Positions 10,598-18,336 are shown, counted from the first letter of the stretch. The stretch is DNA of 18,416 nucleotides from CAZFAT01 sp964517075 (GCA_964517075.1 CAZFAT010000346.1:1-18416), one strand, 5' to 3'. The notes: generated by a model from the letters alone, not told the origin. Translations and numbers: made by a program.

Positions 10598-12474
10598 GGG
10601 CGCGGTTCGGGCGGGCGTGCAGTCTCGCCGTGGTCACGGCCGCGGTCCTGTGGGCGCAGCCGACCCCCGCGCCCATCCTGTACGTGGTGTCGTTTCCTGA
10701 ACCGGAGCACCACTGGCTCCAGGTCGAGATGACCGTGTCCGGTCTCGCGCCGGCTCCGCTGGTCGTCCGCATGAGCCGGTCGTCGCCCGGGCGGTATGCA
10801 GTGCATGAGTTTGCCAAGAACGTCTTTCATGTAGCGGCCGACGACGGTGCGGGACGGGCGCTGGCCGTCCGGCGGGCCGGCGTGGATGACTGGCAGGTGG
10901 CCGGACATGCCGGCACCGTGCGCGTGACGTATCGCATCTTCGGCGACCGGGCCGATGGCACCTACATGGCGGTGGACTCGACGCACGCGCACCTCAATAT
11001 GCCCGCCACATTTCTCTGGGCGGCGGGTTCCGAGTTGCGGCCAATCCGAATTACCTTTCGTCCTCCGGCCGGTCTGGACTGGGCGGTCGGGACACAACTC
11101 CTGCCGACGTCGGATCCCGCCACGTTCACGGCGCCCAACCTCCAGTACTTCCTGGACAGTCCCACGGAGCTCGCACGCCTGGTGACGCGCACCGTCACGG
11201 CTCCAGCTCCCGAAGGACCGCCCGCAACGCTGCGGTTGATGGCGCACACGGGCACACCGCCGGCCGACGTCGACGCGCTCGCGACGGCGTTCGCACGGAT
11301 GGCCCGCGAGCACGCGGCGGTGTACGGCGAGTACCCGCGCTACGAGTCGGGTCACTACACCTTTCTTCTCGATGACGTCCCCTGGAGTTCGCCCGATGCG
11401 ATGGAGCACCGCAACAGCACCGTCATCACGGGGCTGTCGCTCGGATCGGCGGGCGGATGGGCTGACGCGCTGGACGCCGCTTCGCACGAGTTCTTTCACG
11501 GCTGGAACGTCGAGCGCATCCGGCCCGTCGGGCTCGAGCCCTTCGACTTCACGCGTGAGAACGTCACCTGCTGCCTTTGGCTGGCGGAAGGATTCACCCA
11601 GTACTACGGGCCACTGCTCCTGCACCGCGCGGGCCTGCTGGATGCGCTGCCGCTCGAGTCGGTGGTCGAGGTCATCAACGGGCCCGGCCGTCACGTCCGA
11701 TCCGCCGTGGAGATGAGTGAGCACGCGCCGTTTGCCGATGCCGGCGTCGCCAACGATCCGGACGACCGCGCGCGGACGTTCATCTCCTACTACACCTACG
11801 GCGCCGCACTGGCACTGGCGCTCGACCTGTCGCTCCGCGATCGCTCCGGCGGGACGACGTCGCTCGACGACTACATGCGGCGCCTCTGGCGGACCTACGG
11901 CGCCATGCCGGCCCCGCAACCGGGCTTCGTCGCCCGGCCGTACTCGCTCGCAGACCTGCGTCGCGAGCTTGCTGCGCTCATCAACGACACCGCGTTCGCG
12001 AACGAGTTCTTCGATCGGTACATCGAAGGGCGCGACGTTCCGGACTACGCGCGGCTGCTCGACCTGGCGGGGTACCGGCTCCGCGCGGTCGCTCCCACCC
12101 ACGGGTGGATGGGCGCGGTCCGCGTGCAGCAGGTGCCGGGAGGCCTGCTGGTCGGGGTGTCGCCCTCGGGGGGGACGTTCCCCGTCCCCTTCAACACGCC
12201 TGCCTATGCGGCTGGCATGGACGCTGGCGATGTGATCACCACGATCGACGGCAGACCGGCGACGACTGCCGCCTGGGCGGCGCTGTCCGGCCGCGCGCCC
12301 GGCGATCGCGTGGGTCTTGTCTTGCGCCGGCGCGATGGCCGCATCGTCAACACGACCGCGACGCTCGCCGCCGATCCGGCTCTGCAGATCGCCGACCTCG
12401 AGCGCACAGGCGGTGCGTTGACCGCGGCCCAGCGGGCGTTCCGCGACGCCTGGCTGCGCACCCGGGTGAACTAA
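10594..12474 (+). CDS. Exported M61-family (glycyl aminopeptidase-like) metallopeptidase with PDZ domain
   Basis: 626 residues from the ATG at 10594, which overlaps the flavoprotein stop (ATGA). An upstream in-frame ATG (10555) would remove the clean signal peptide MRARFGRACSLAVVTAAVLWAQ, so it is rejected. An N-terminal beta domain precedes the peptidase domain. That domain has DAMEHRNST (E271), the zinc site HEFFH (H298, E299, H302) and a downstream zinc ligand in WLAEGFTQYY (E332). The C-terminus has a PDZ-like domain (about 510-590) around GMDAGDVITTIDGRPA. M61 enzymes favour N-terminal Gly or Ala, and the signal places this one in the periplasm. Its stop TAA (12472-12474) overlaps the stop of the opposite gene. 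Confidence 0.92.
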   Translation: MRARFGRACSLAVVTAAVLWAQPTPAPILYVVSFPEPEHHWLQVEMTVSGLAPAPLVVRMSRSSPGRYAVHEFAKNVFHVAADDGAGRALAVRRAGVDDWQVAGHAGTVRVTYRIFGDRADGTYMAVDSTHAHLNMPATFLWAAGSELRPIRITFRPPAGLDWAVGTQLLPTSDPATFTAPNLQYFLDSPTELARLVTRTVTAPAPEGPPATLRLMAHTGTPPADVDALATAFARMAREHAAVYGEYPRYESGHYTFLLDDVPWSSPDAMEHRNSTVITGLSLGSAGGWADALDAASHEFFHGWNVERIRPVGLEPFDFTRENVTCCLWLAEGFTQYYGPLLLHRAGLLDALPLESVVEVINGPGRHVRSAVEMSEHAPFADAGVANDPDDRARTFISYYTYGAALALALDLSLRDRSGGTTSLDDYMRRLWRTYGAMPAPQPGFVARPYSLADLRRELAALINDTAFANEFFDRYIEGRDVPDYARLLDLAGYRLRAVAPTHGWMGAVRVQQVPGGLLVGVSPSGGTFPVPFNTPAYAAGMDAGDVITTIDGRPATTAAWAALSGRAPGDRVGLVLRRRDGRIVNTTATLAADPALQIADLERTGGALTAAQRAFRDAWLRTRVN

Positions 12475-13361
12475 GGCGCGGCGATCCGTCCGGTGGCTTC
12501 GAACCGGCGGTAATCGTCGTAGCGGGCGTGGCCGGTGATCGTCTCCGCCGGCCGGCCCTCTCGTGGCCGGGCCGAGTAGCGCTCGGCAAACGTCGTCGGC
12601 AACCACAAGGCGAGCCGGTCATCCCAGGTGAAGGTCGTCGTCAGCTCCGCATCGACGGACTCGTGGCGAAAAGTGATCCGGGTCCAGCGGATGACCCCGC
12701 TGGCGGCCTCGGCAATCATCTCGCCGCTCGAGAAGACAGGGCCGCCATCCAGATTTCGGACGATGGTCGGGCGCTCGCGCTCTCGAAAGCCCAACGTGAT
12801 GAGGGGCACGCCGGGATCCGCACGGTCGATGTCCGCGATCCGGAACGCGAAGCGCGACCGGTTGCGTGGATCGAGCACCTGCAGCGCCAGCGTCGGCTCG
12901 TTGAAGTTCCGGGCGATCGTGCCGATGTTGTACCGCGCGTTGTGCTGGAACAGCCGTGCCGCCACCGACTGGATCGGACTCACCGCCAGCAGCGCGCGCA
13001 GGTTGTCGCGGTCCTGGACGGGCAGGCCGTCGACCTCGGCAACGTCGTGGAGTGCGATCCACCTGCGGTCGGCGCCGAGGTAGGTCAGGAAGAGCTCGCC
13101 ACGCATTGCCCGCCAGCGGGGCGCCTCGCCGATGGCGCGCTCGTTCTCATGCCCGGCCTCGTACGAGGCCCGTTGCACGTAATGTTCGTCCGCGATCAGA
13201 AACGAGAACGCCTGCTGGTAGCTGCGCACATAGTCAGAGACCGTGGCGACGACGGTCGCGGCCGAGAGGCGGGATCCGGCTGACTGCGGGAGCGCGTCAA
13301 CGGATGCCGCGGCCGCTCCGGCACACGCCAGGGCCGTCAGGATTGCGGCCGGCAGTCTCAT
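12471..13361 (-). CDS. Exported protein of unknown function
   Basis: 296 residues from the ATG at 13361, which gives a good signal peptide (MRLPAAILTALACAGAAAAS); an ATG at 13388 would add nine polar residues. The mature part has VVATVSDYVRSYQQAFSFLI, an EHYVQR motif, a region of ordinary globular character with DVAEVDGLPVQDRDNLRALL and RNFNEPTLALQVLD, and a C-terminal WLPTTFAERYSA...ITGHARYDDYRRFE. I recall similar exported proteins as frequent unknowns in Acidobacteriota, but I know of no function. The gene is convergent with the M61 gene: its TAG (12473-12471) and the opposite TAA overlap. Its ATG overlaps the stop of the coxB remnant frame (ATGA at 13361-13358), so it may once have been the last gene of that operon. 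Confidence 0.8.
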   Translation of the reverse strand: MRLPAAILTALACAGAAAASVDALPQSAGSRLSAATVVATVSDYVRSYQQAFSFLIADEHYVQRASYEAGHENERAIGEAPRWRAMRGELFLTYLGADRRWIALHDVAEVDGLPVQDRDNLRALLAVSPIQSVAARLFQHNARYNIGTIARNFNEPTLALQVLDPRNRSRFAFRIADIDRADPGVPLITLGFRERERPTIVRNLDGGPVFSSGEMIAEAASGVIRWTRITFRHESVDAELTTTFTWDDRLALWLPTTFAERYSARPREGRPAETITGHARYDDYRRFEATGRIAAP

Positions 13362-13634
13362 GGGTCGTCCAACACCGCATTGTGCCATCGCGCCGAGCCG
13401 CGGATCAGTCCGGACTGGAGCGCCGCCTCTTCGGCCAGAAAACGCTGAAACGCGTCTTGGGCGTGAACCAGATGGGCGCCAGCACGCCCGGAATGGCGTC
13501 CTGCTTCACGCGCAGCGCCGGCACCCCAAAGCTGTGAATCACGTCCTTGCTCGACAACTGCACGATCACCGGGGCGATGCACCGGCAGGTGCAGCTGGTT
13601 GACGACGACAATGTCGTCGCGGCCGTACCGTGAG
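13358..13634 (-). pseudogene. coxB: Cytochrome oxidase subunit II remnant: frameshifted, CuA site deleted
   Basis: Clear CoxB C-terminal homology is split over two frames. One frame reads DDIVVVNQLHLPVHRP. A run of four C at 13571-13574, where three would keep the frame, shifts reading into a second frame with VIVQLSSKDVIHSFGVPALR, then VKQDAIPGVLAPIWFTP. There it stops matching, and the first frame resumes with VHAQDAFQRFLAEEAALQ, which resembles the end of CoxB. The segment that should lie between, holding the two CuA cysteines and the nearby Glu, His and Met ligands, is missing. Neither frame can give a working subunit. The first frame ends at TGA 13360-13358, overlapping the ATG of the next gene. 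Confidence 0.85.
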
Positions 13635-13679
13635 CTGCAGGCCGATGACCTTGTGGTCGGTGGAAAAAATCCGCTGCAT
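13635..13679 (-). pseudogene. coxA: Cytochrome oxidase subunit I remnant: first 15 codons only
   Basis: From the ATG at 13679 the peptide is MQRIFSTDHKVIGLQ, the conserved opening of CoxA before its first membrane helix. After GLQ the similarity ends and the frame runs through LTVRP into out-of-frame CoxB sequence, stopping at a TGA about 20 codons later. The junction with the coxB remnant is within a few bases of 13634. On the minus strand TAGAAT lies 13 bases before the ATG, a possible relic -10 element. Confidence 0.8.
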
Positions 13680-13696
13680 GGCCGGGGGCACGATTC

Positions 13697-13702
13697 TATA
13701 CT
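13697..13702 (+). promoter_or_regulatory. Possible -10 element for a leaderless small gene
   Basis: TATACT lies five bases before the ATG at 13708, so transcription would begin at about the first codon. No good -35 is visible. The same bases read on the other strand include TATAGAAT, so the two divergent -10 elements would overlap. Confidence 0.3.
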
Positions 13703-13707
13703 TGTGC

Positions 13708-13845
13708 ATGCTTCCCGCGACCGACGACGGCGGCGGCGCCGAGACCGACACCCCCGCGCCGTTCGGCCGGCGCGTGCTCGTGGTGATCGCCGTTCAGGTG
13801 GCCACCCTGGTCGCGCTGTATCTCGTCGGTCGACACTTCTCATAG
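13708..13845 (+). CDS. 45-residue single-helix membrane protein, function unknown
   Basis: A hydrophilic, acidic start (MLPATDDGGGAETDTPAPFG) is followed by one membrane helix (about residues 22-41) and a short tail ending GRHFS. An upstream in-frame ATG at 13678 would add MAGGTILYLC, which looks like noncoding sequence. There is no ribosome site, but a TATACT box just upstream fits leaderless expression. Frame and composition differ from the cox remnant on the opposite strand, which starts 29 bases away. I do not recognise a family. Being short, it could be spurious, but the well-formed helix and start context support it. Confidence 0.55.
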   Translation: MLPATDDGGGAETDTPAPFGRRVLVVIAVQVATLVALYLVGRHFS

Positions 13846-13940
13846 GGCATCCCGTCCCTCTTCCGGCAGCGTTCTTGCTGGTGTCCACACCGGATGCCTG
13901 TCACGCGCCCGTGGCACTGGAGGAATCCGGGGAGGAACTC

Positions 13941-14150
13941 ATGAATCGTGGAACCAAGTGGGGAATGCTGATCAGCACGGGGGCCGCGCTCGGCATGACC
14001 TTCCTCACAATGAGGCGCCGTAGTGCCACCAGCCTCCGTCGGGCCGTGGCGCACCGCGACGATCAGGTCACCGAAGCTTCGGACGAGTCGTTCCCCGCGA
14101 GCGACCCGCCGTCGCACACGCCGACCATCGGGTCGAGCGTGCCGCACTGA
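13941..14150 (+). CDS. 69-residue protein with ESFPASDPPS tail
   Basis: The ATG at 13941 has an excellent Shine-Dalgarno (GGGGAGGAA) four bases upstream. The N-terminus (MNRGTKWGMLISTGAALGMTFL) has one moderately hydrophobic helix, possibly a membrane anchor, followed by an Arg-rich stretch (TMRRRSATSLRRAVAHR). The C-terminal half contains VTEASDESFPASDPPSHTP. A tail of the form E(A/S)xxESFPASDPP is widespread in short bacterial proteins of unknown role, which supports this being a real gene. The positive middle and acidic, proline-rich tail suggest a small envelope-associated protein. No function can be assigned. Confidence 0.75.
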   Translation: MNRGTKWGMLISTGAALGMTFLTMRRRSATSLRRAVAHRDDQVTEASDESFPASDPPSHTPTIGSSVPH

Positions 14151-14172
14151 CGACATTTGCCGGGCGGGAGCG

Positions 14173-14178
14173 TATGCT
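14173..14178 (+). promoter_or_regulatory. Possible -10 element for a leaderless start at 14185
   Basis: TATGCT ends six bases before the ATG at 14185, the spacing expected of a leaderless transcript. The -35 is not convincing. Confidence 0.3.
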
Positions 14179-14184
14179 GGCGCG

Positions 14185-14982
14185 ATGACCATCGCGCGTC
14201 GGCTTCGGGGCCGTGCGGCGCTCATGGCCGCGCTCCTGCTGGGCCTTCCCACTCTCGCGCAGGCGGAGGCCCCGGTCGTGACGGTGTGGTACCGGGGCAC
14301 ACCGGCGGGCGTGCCCCGGCAGGACGACCTCGCGCTGATTCGGTCGCTCGGATTCGCGGCGGTCAGTTGGCCGACGGCCAACGCCGCGTCCCTGCCCGCC
14401 CTGCGGCGATTCGCCAAGACCGTGGGGCTCCAGGTCGTCACCGAACCCGATGGCCCCGCCGTCACGGGCGCCGCGGTCGTGCGCCTGGCTGACCGCGTGC
14501 GTCTTCGGGTCGAGCGTGCCCGGCCGGCGGATGTGCCGGCACTCGCCTGGCACGCCCTGGCTACCGGCTCACGCCTGATCTCGTTCGACGCCGGACAGTC
14601 CGAAGGCCACGGTCTCGCCGATGCGACCGGGCAGGAGCGGCCGTGGGTGCGGCCCGCCGTCGAATTCGCCCGTCAGGTCTCGGTAAACGCGCCGCTCTTC
14701 GAGGGCATGACGCCCGGCCCGGCGGCGACCGTGGTCAAGGGTGGCGCGCAGACCACGACGGTCGCTCTCTTCGGGGCGTCGAGGATCTGGGTGCTGATTG
14801 CCGCGAATGCCGGGCGGGACCGTCGCGAGCTCGAGGTGCGCTTTCCGCCGGAGGTGCCCTACGCCCTGTGGACCAGCCTGCTCGACGGGGAAACGATGTC
14901 CATGCTCGCGGACCCCGCCGGACCGCGCTGGGCGGTACAGCTCGCCGGAGGCGCGGCCGCCGTGTACTTTGCGGATCGATAG
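14185..14982 (+). CDS. Exported protein of unknown function, perhaps degenerate glycosidase-like
   Basis: 265 residues. The ATG at 14185 opens a clear signal peptide (MTIARRLRGRAALMAALLLG, cleavage near AQA|EAP at 27). The frame is open further upstream, but that part overlaps the 69-residue gene and lacks a signal. The mature protein begins VVTVWYRGTPAGVPRQDDLA, then LIRSLGFAAVSWP, which resembles the first strand and helix of a TIM-barrel glycosidase. A later part (about 180-265) looks like a beta-sandwich of the type found at the end of beta-galactosidase-like enzymes. It is too short for a full barrel and I see no catalytic glutamate pair, so enzymatic activity is doubtful. It is convergent with the large gene to the right. 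Confidence 0.72.
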   Translation: MTIARRLRGRAALMAALLLGLPTLAQAEAPVVTVWYRGTPAGVPRQDDLALIRSLGFAAVSWPTANAASLPALRRFAKTVGLQVVTEPDGPAVTGAAVVRLADRVRLRVERARPADVPALAWHALATGSRLISFDAGQSEGHGLADATGQERPWVRPAVEFARQVSVNAPLFEGMTPGPAATVVKGGAQTTTVALFGASRIWVLIAANAGRDRRELEVRFPPEVPYALWTSLLDGETMSMLADPAGPRWAVQLAGGAAAVYFADR

Positions 14983-15009
14983 ATCAACAAAGGTGATGCG
15001 TGTCAGTGA

Positions 15010-15058
15010 GCGCGCCACCGGCGCGCCCCGCCGGAGCGGAGCGGGGCGTTGGGGCCCC
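15010..15058. terminator. GC-rich hairpin cluster in the convergent gap
   Basis: GCGCGCC-ACC-GGCGCGC (15010-15026), CGCCCCGC (15024-15031) pairing with GCGGGGCG (15041-15048), and the 8-bp palindrome GGGGCCCC (15051-15058) follow one another in the 124-base gap between two convergent genes. There are no T-runs. They may stop readthrough in both directions. Confidence 0.45.
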
Positions 15059-15075
15059 GCGAGCGGGCGAGAGGG

Positions 15076-15103
15076 GGACCGGGGGACGAATGCCCCCCGG
15101 TCC
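15076..15103 (-). terminator. Strong hairpin just after the stop of the large minus-strand gene
   Basis: GGACCGGGGG (15076-15085) pairs perfectly with CCCCCGGTCC (15094-15103) around an 8-base loop. The stem begins three bases past the TAA (15109-15107). There is no T-tract, so it is a non-canonical terminator or an mRNA-stabilising 3' end. Confidence 0.6.
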
Positions 15104-15106
15104 AGG

Positions 15107-18100
15107 TTAGAAGCCGGGCCGGAGATTGAAGACGAACTGCCAGCCGGCATTGACGCGGTTCAACGGTCGCGCCAGGTTCAGCTCGCCAATCGCGAAGCCA
15201 AACAGATTGACGCGCGCGCCGAAGCCGGCGCTCGACACCCAGTCGCGCGTGCCCGACGCGAACGACGGCCGCTCGTCGCGCGTCCACGCGACGCCGGCGT
15301 CGAAGAACGCGAACAGCTCGACGGGCAGCGGCCCGTAGTCCAGATCGCCGGTGAAGAGGCCCTTGAGCGGTCCCCTCGCTTCGAGGTTCACCACCATGAT
15401 CCTGCTGCCAAGCAGCCGGTCGAACTCCGGACAGCTGCCGTCTGCGGTCAGCGTGCACTCGGCCGGATCGAACGAGTTCACGTCGTAGCCGCGGACGAGC
15501 GTCGAGTAACCGAGAAACAGCGACGTCAGGCGCTGATCCTCGCCGCTGGCACCGTAGCGCCCGGCGTGCAGCAGCCGTCCCACGAGCGTCAGCGGCCGGA
15601 CCGGCATGACGTACTGCCGCAAGTCCGCCGTCAGAGTCGTCATCTGGAGGTCGCCGAAGGTCGGGGTCACGTCGATGCGCAGCCGCTGGCCGAGGATCGG
15701 GCTCGTGGCGCCGAAGGCCGCCGTGTCGCGCACGAGGGCGGTGCTCACGTCGGCCAGGCGGATGCCGGGCTCGGACGGCAGCGTGGTCCGCTCGTTCGAC
15801 AGGAGCGCGCCGGACTGGGCGTCGAAGACGAGTTCGTGGATCTCCCGGTGGAAGCCGATGTGCCGTCCCGACGCGCTGAACTCCACCCGGGCGGCCCGGC
15901 TGAAGGGATACGCCACGACGCCGCCGAACTGCTGGTAGGTCTGACGGAACCGTTCGGTCTGCTCGATGAACACGAGCGTGCCGTCGAGGTCGCCAAACCC
16001 CGCGCGGACCGCGCCGCTCAGCAGGGGCACCCGTTCGCCGAACACGCCCCAGTTCCACCGCGACGTCCGGTTGAGATAGCTCGCCTGCACCGAGAAGTCG
16101 CGCAGGGCGCCGTTGAAGTTGCCGGACGTCGATAGCAGGTGATTGCCGAGGATGTCGCTGAACATCAACCCGACGCCGCCGCTGACGTAGGTGCCGTATT
16201 GGGAGCCCGTGGACACGCCGATTTCCTGGCCCACGCCGACCAGGGCCAGGCCGGCCTTGTATTCCTCGCTGGGGAACGTGGCGGCGGGCGGCAGGCCGAG
16301 GGTCGGTTGCCGGAGTTCCTGCGTGATGACGCTGGCGGCGCGCTTGGCCGGCGGCAGCAGGCCCAGGTCGGTCGAAGCCGCGGCCACGGTGGCGACAGCC
16401 TCGGCCTTCGCGGCGTCGAAGATCTGCAGTTCGTAGCCGCCGTCGCGAAACACGGTCATCGCCACGCGTCCCGTGGGAGTCACGGACAACGCCGGGCTCA
16501 GCGGCGTGATGCCGGTGATGCCGGTGACCGCGCTCGTGAAGCGCGTGGCCGTGCCGCCGCCCAGGCTCACCTGGTACGCCTCCTGCCGTCCGCTCGCGTC
16601 GGACAGGAAGTACAGCGACGCGCCGTCGCGTCCCCACTGGGGGTTGACCACGCTGCCCGTGAGTCCGGTGGCGATCGGCGTGATTCGCGCGCTCGCGACC
16701 TCGACGAGCGCCAGGCCATAGCCGTTGAAATCCAGGGTGTTCAGGTCCGCCGAGAATCGGTCGGTGACGAACGCCAACCGCTGTCCGTCAGGCGACCAGA
16801 CCGGCTGAAGGTCCGCGTACGCGTCGTTGGTGAGACGCCGAATGGCGTTCGTCGTGAAATCGTAGACGTGGAGGTCAGTGTAGCCGTTGACCTGCGCCGC
16901 AAACGCGATCGTGTTGCCGTCGGGGGACCAGGCGGGATGGAAGATCTCGCCGCGCTGACCGAACGTGATCTCCTGCACGACGTCGCCGTTCTCGACGTTG
17001 AAGATCGCCACGACGGGACGGCCGCTGCGCACCGCCCCCACCGCGAGCCGGCGGCCTGCGGGATCCCACGCACCCGCCGATGCCAGGAACTGCAGGCTCT
17101 CGAAGTGCGGATCGACGGAGCTCTTGGTGAGCGACCGGATCACGCGGCCCGTCTGCGCGTCGGCAATGTAGAGATCGATCGAGAGCAGATTGCGCTCCGA
17201 GAGGAACGCGACGCGCGTCCCGTCGGGGCTGAGCGCGGGCCCGACGTTGACCCCGCCGCCGCCGGTGCGGGTGCCAATGACCGTGACGCCTGCCGGCGCC
17301 GTCGCCACTTCGCCGCGCGGCTCGAGGCCGTACTGCGCGCGAATGGCGGTGTGCCATTCCTCCGACAACTGGTCGATGGGCGTGCCCGTAGCAATCTCGA
17401 TCGCATCCATGGGATCGGCGCCGGCCATGCCGCCCTCGGTCGATCCGAGGCTGATGAGAATCGTGCCGACCATCGAGTCGCCGTACCGTCCACCCACGTA
17501 CGCCCAGAACGCATGTCCGAAGCGGTACGGGAAGAAGTTCGGATCGCTCAGGTCCTCAATCTCCGGCAGGCGGTCTTCGAGGATCGCATCGCGCAACCAC
17601 ATCGCCGTCTGCGGGTGACGGGCGCCGATGGAGAGGTACTCCGCCATGCCCTCGATGAACCACAGCGGGATGCGGCTCGCGTTCATTGGTCCGAGGATGT
17701 CGTATTGAAACGCGTGCACGAGCTCGTGGCCGAGCACGTGATCGGTTTCCTGCAGCGTGGCGCCCAGCGGCAGCACCACACGGCGGCGTCCCCCTTCGGT
17801 GACACCGCCCACCGCCTCGTTGATCAGACCTTCGATGACGTTGGTCTGCTCGAATTCAGGATGACTGGCGTACAACACCACCGGCTGGCGGCTGGACAGC
17901 GTGTGCCCGAGCGCCCGTGACAGCCGGGTGTTCCAGCGCTCGGCCATCCGCCCGACCTGCTGGGCGGCGTCGGCTTCCGATGAGTAGTAATAGATGTCGA
18001 AACGCTCGGTCCGGAGCACCTTGAAGTCGAATTTGTCGTACTGGACCTTGTTCTGGCCGAACTGAGCGCTTGCCGGTGCGGCAAGGGCCGTCATCAGGAT

Positions 18101-18154
18101 GACGGCGGCCAGGATGCCAACGCGGGCACCTGGCCATCGGACGGTCTGGGTCAT
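15107..18154 (-). CDS. Exported metalloprotease-like / beta-propeller / outer-membrane beta-barrel fusion
   Basis: 1015 residues from the ATG at 18154, which has AGGGAG about seven bases upstream and opens a signal peptide cleaved near ASA|Q (residue 30). An upstream frame extension adds 20 residues without a signal. The first domain (about 30-270) is gluzincin-like, with HELVHAFQYD (H143, E144, H147) and a third ligand in WFIEGMAEY (E168 or E172). A TolB/WD40-like propeller (about 290-620) repeats SPDGTRVAF, SPDGNTIAF and SPDGQRLAF. The C-terminal third resembles a BamA/surface-antigen barrel with alternating hydrophobic strands, ending in a C-terminal Phe (NLRPGF) as expected for outer-membrane insertion. 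The protease and propeller would lie in the periplasm or at the surface. Substrate unknown. Confidence 0.9.
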   Translation of the reverse strand: MTQTVRWPGARVGILAAVILMTALAAPASAQFGQNKVQYDKFDFKVLRTERFDIYYYSSEADAAQQVGRMAERWNTRLSRALGHTLSSRQPVVLYASHPEFEQTNVIEGLINEAVGGVTEGGRRRVVLPLGATLQETDHVLGHELVHAFQYDILGPMNASRIPLWFIEGMAEYLSIGARHPQTAMWLRDAILEDRLPEIEDLSDPNFFPYRFGHAFWAYVGGRYGDSMVGTILISLGSTEGGMAGADPMDAIEIATGTPIDQLSEEWHTAIRAQYGLEPRGEVATAPAGVTVIGTRTGGGGVNVGPALSPDGTRVAFLSERNLLSIDLYIADAQTGRVIRSLTKSSVDPHFESLQFLASAGAWDPAGRRLAVGAVRSGRPVVAIFNVENGDVVQEITFGQRGEIFHPAWSPDGNTIAFAAQVNGYTDLHVYDFTTNAIRRLTNDAYADLQPVWSPDGQRLAFVTDRFSADLNTLDFNGYGLALVEVASARITPIATGLTGSVVNPQWGRDGASLYFLSDASGRQEAYQVSLGGGTATRFTSAVTGITGITPLSPALSVTPTGRVAMTVFRDGGYELQIFDAAKAEAVATVAAASTDLGLLPPAKRAASVITQELRQPTLGLPPAATFPSEEYKAGLALVGVGQEIGVSTGSQYGTYVSGGVGLMFSDILGNHLLSTSGNFNGALRDFSVQASYLNRTSRWNWGVFGERVPLLSGAVRAGFGDLDGTLVFIEQTERFRQTYQQFGGVVAYPFSRAARVEFSASGRHIGFHREIHELVFDAQSGALLSNERTTLPSEPGIRLADVSTALVRDTAAFGATSPILGQRLRIDVTPTFGDLQMTTLTADLRQYVMPVRPLTLVGRLLHAGRYGASGEDQRLTSLFLGYSTLVRGYDVNSFDPAECTLTADGSCPEFDRLLGSRIMVVNLEARGPLKGLFTGDLDYGPLPVELFAFFDAGVAWTRDERPSFASGTRDWVSSAGFGARVNLFGFAIGELNLARPLNRVNAGWQFVFNLRPGF

Positions 18155-18336
18155 GTGGCTCTCCCTGTGGAACGCACGCTGGACCTGCGTCGACCACTGC
18201 AATGGCAGTACCACGGACCCCAGGCCGGCTGCTTAGGCAGGGCAGGGGCACGGATCGCGGCGACCGCACGAGTGAGCAGATTCGGGGACGATCCTTGCGC
18301 CACGCCATTGTGCGATAGGGTCTAGGCAGTCCGATC

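Noticed and set aside
10465..12606. 713-codon minus-strand frame opposite the M61 peptidase
   Set aside because: The plus strand has a signal peptide, HEFFH zinc site and PDZ domain; the antisense peptide has none.
13358..13888. A single intact minus-strand gene of 176 codons over the cox remnant
   Set aside because: Its first 80 codons are Arg/Ser-rich antisense of the 45-residue gene, and only parts match CoxB; the remaining CoxB match is in another frame.
14798..17920. Long plus-strand frames opposite the protease-propeller-barrel gene
   Set aside because: Antisense of a gene with clear domains; composition is Arg/Glu/Gln-rich and no ribosome site is seen.
18191..18209. Short inverted repeat ACTGC-AATG-GCAGT upstream of the large minus-strand gene
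   Set aside because: Five-base arms are expected by chance, and it shows no clear relation to a promoter.
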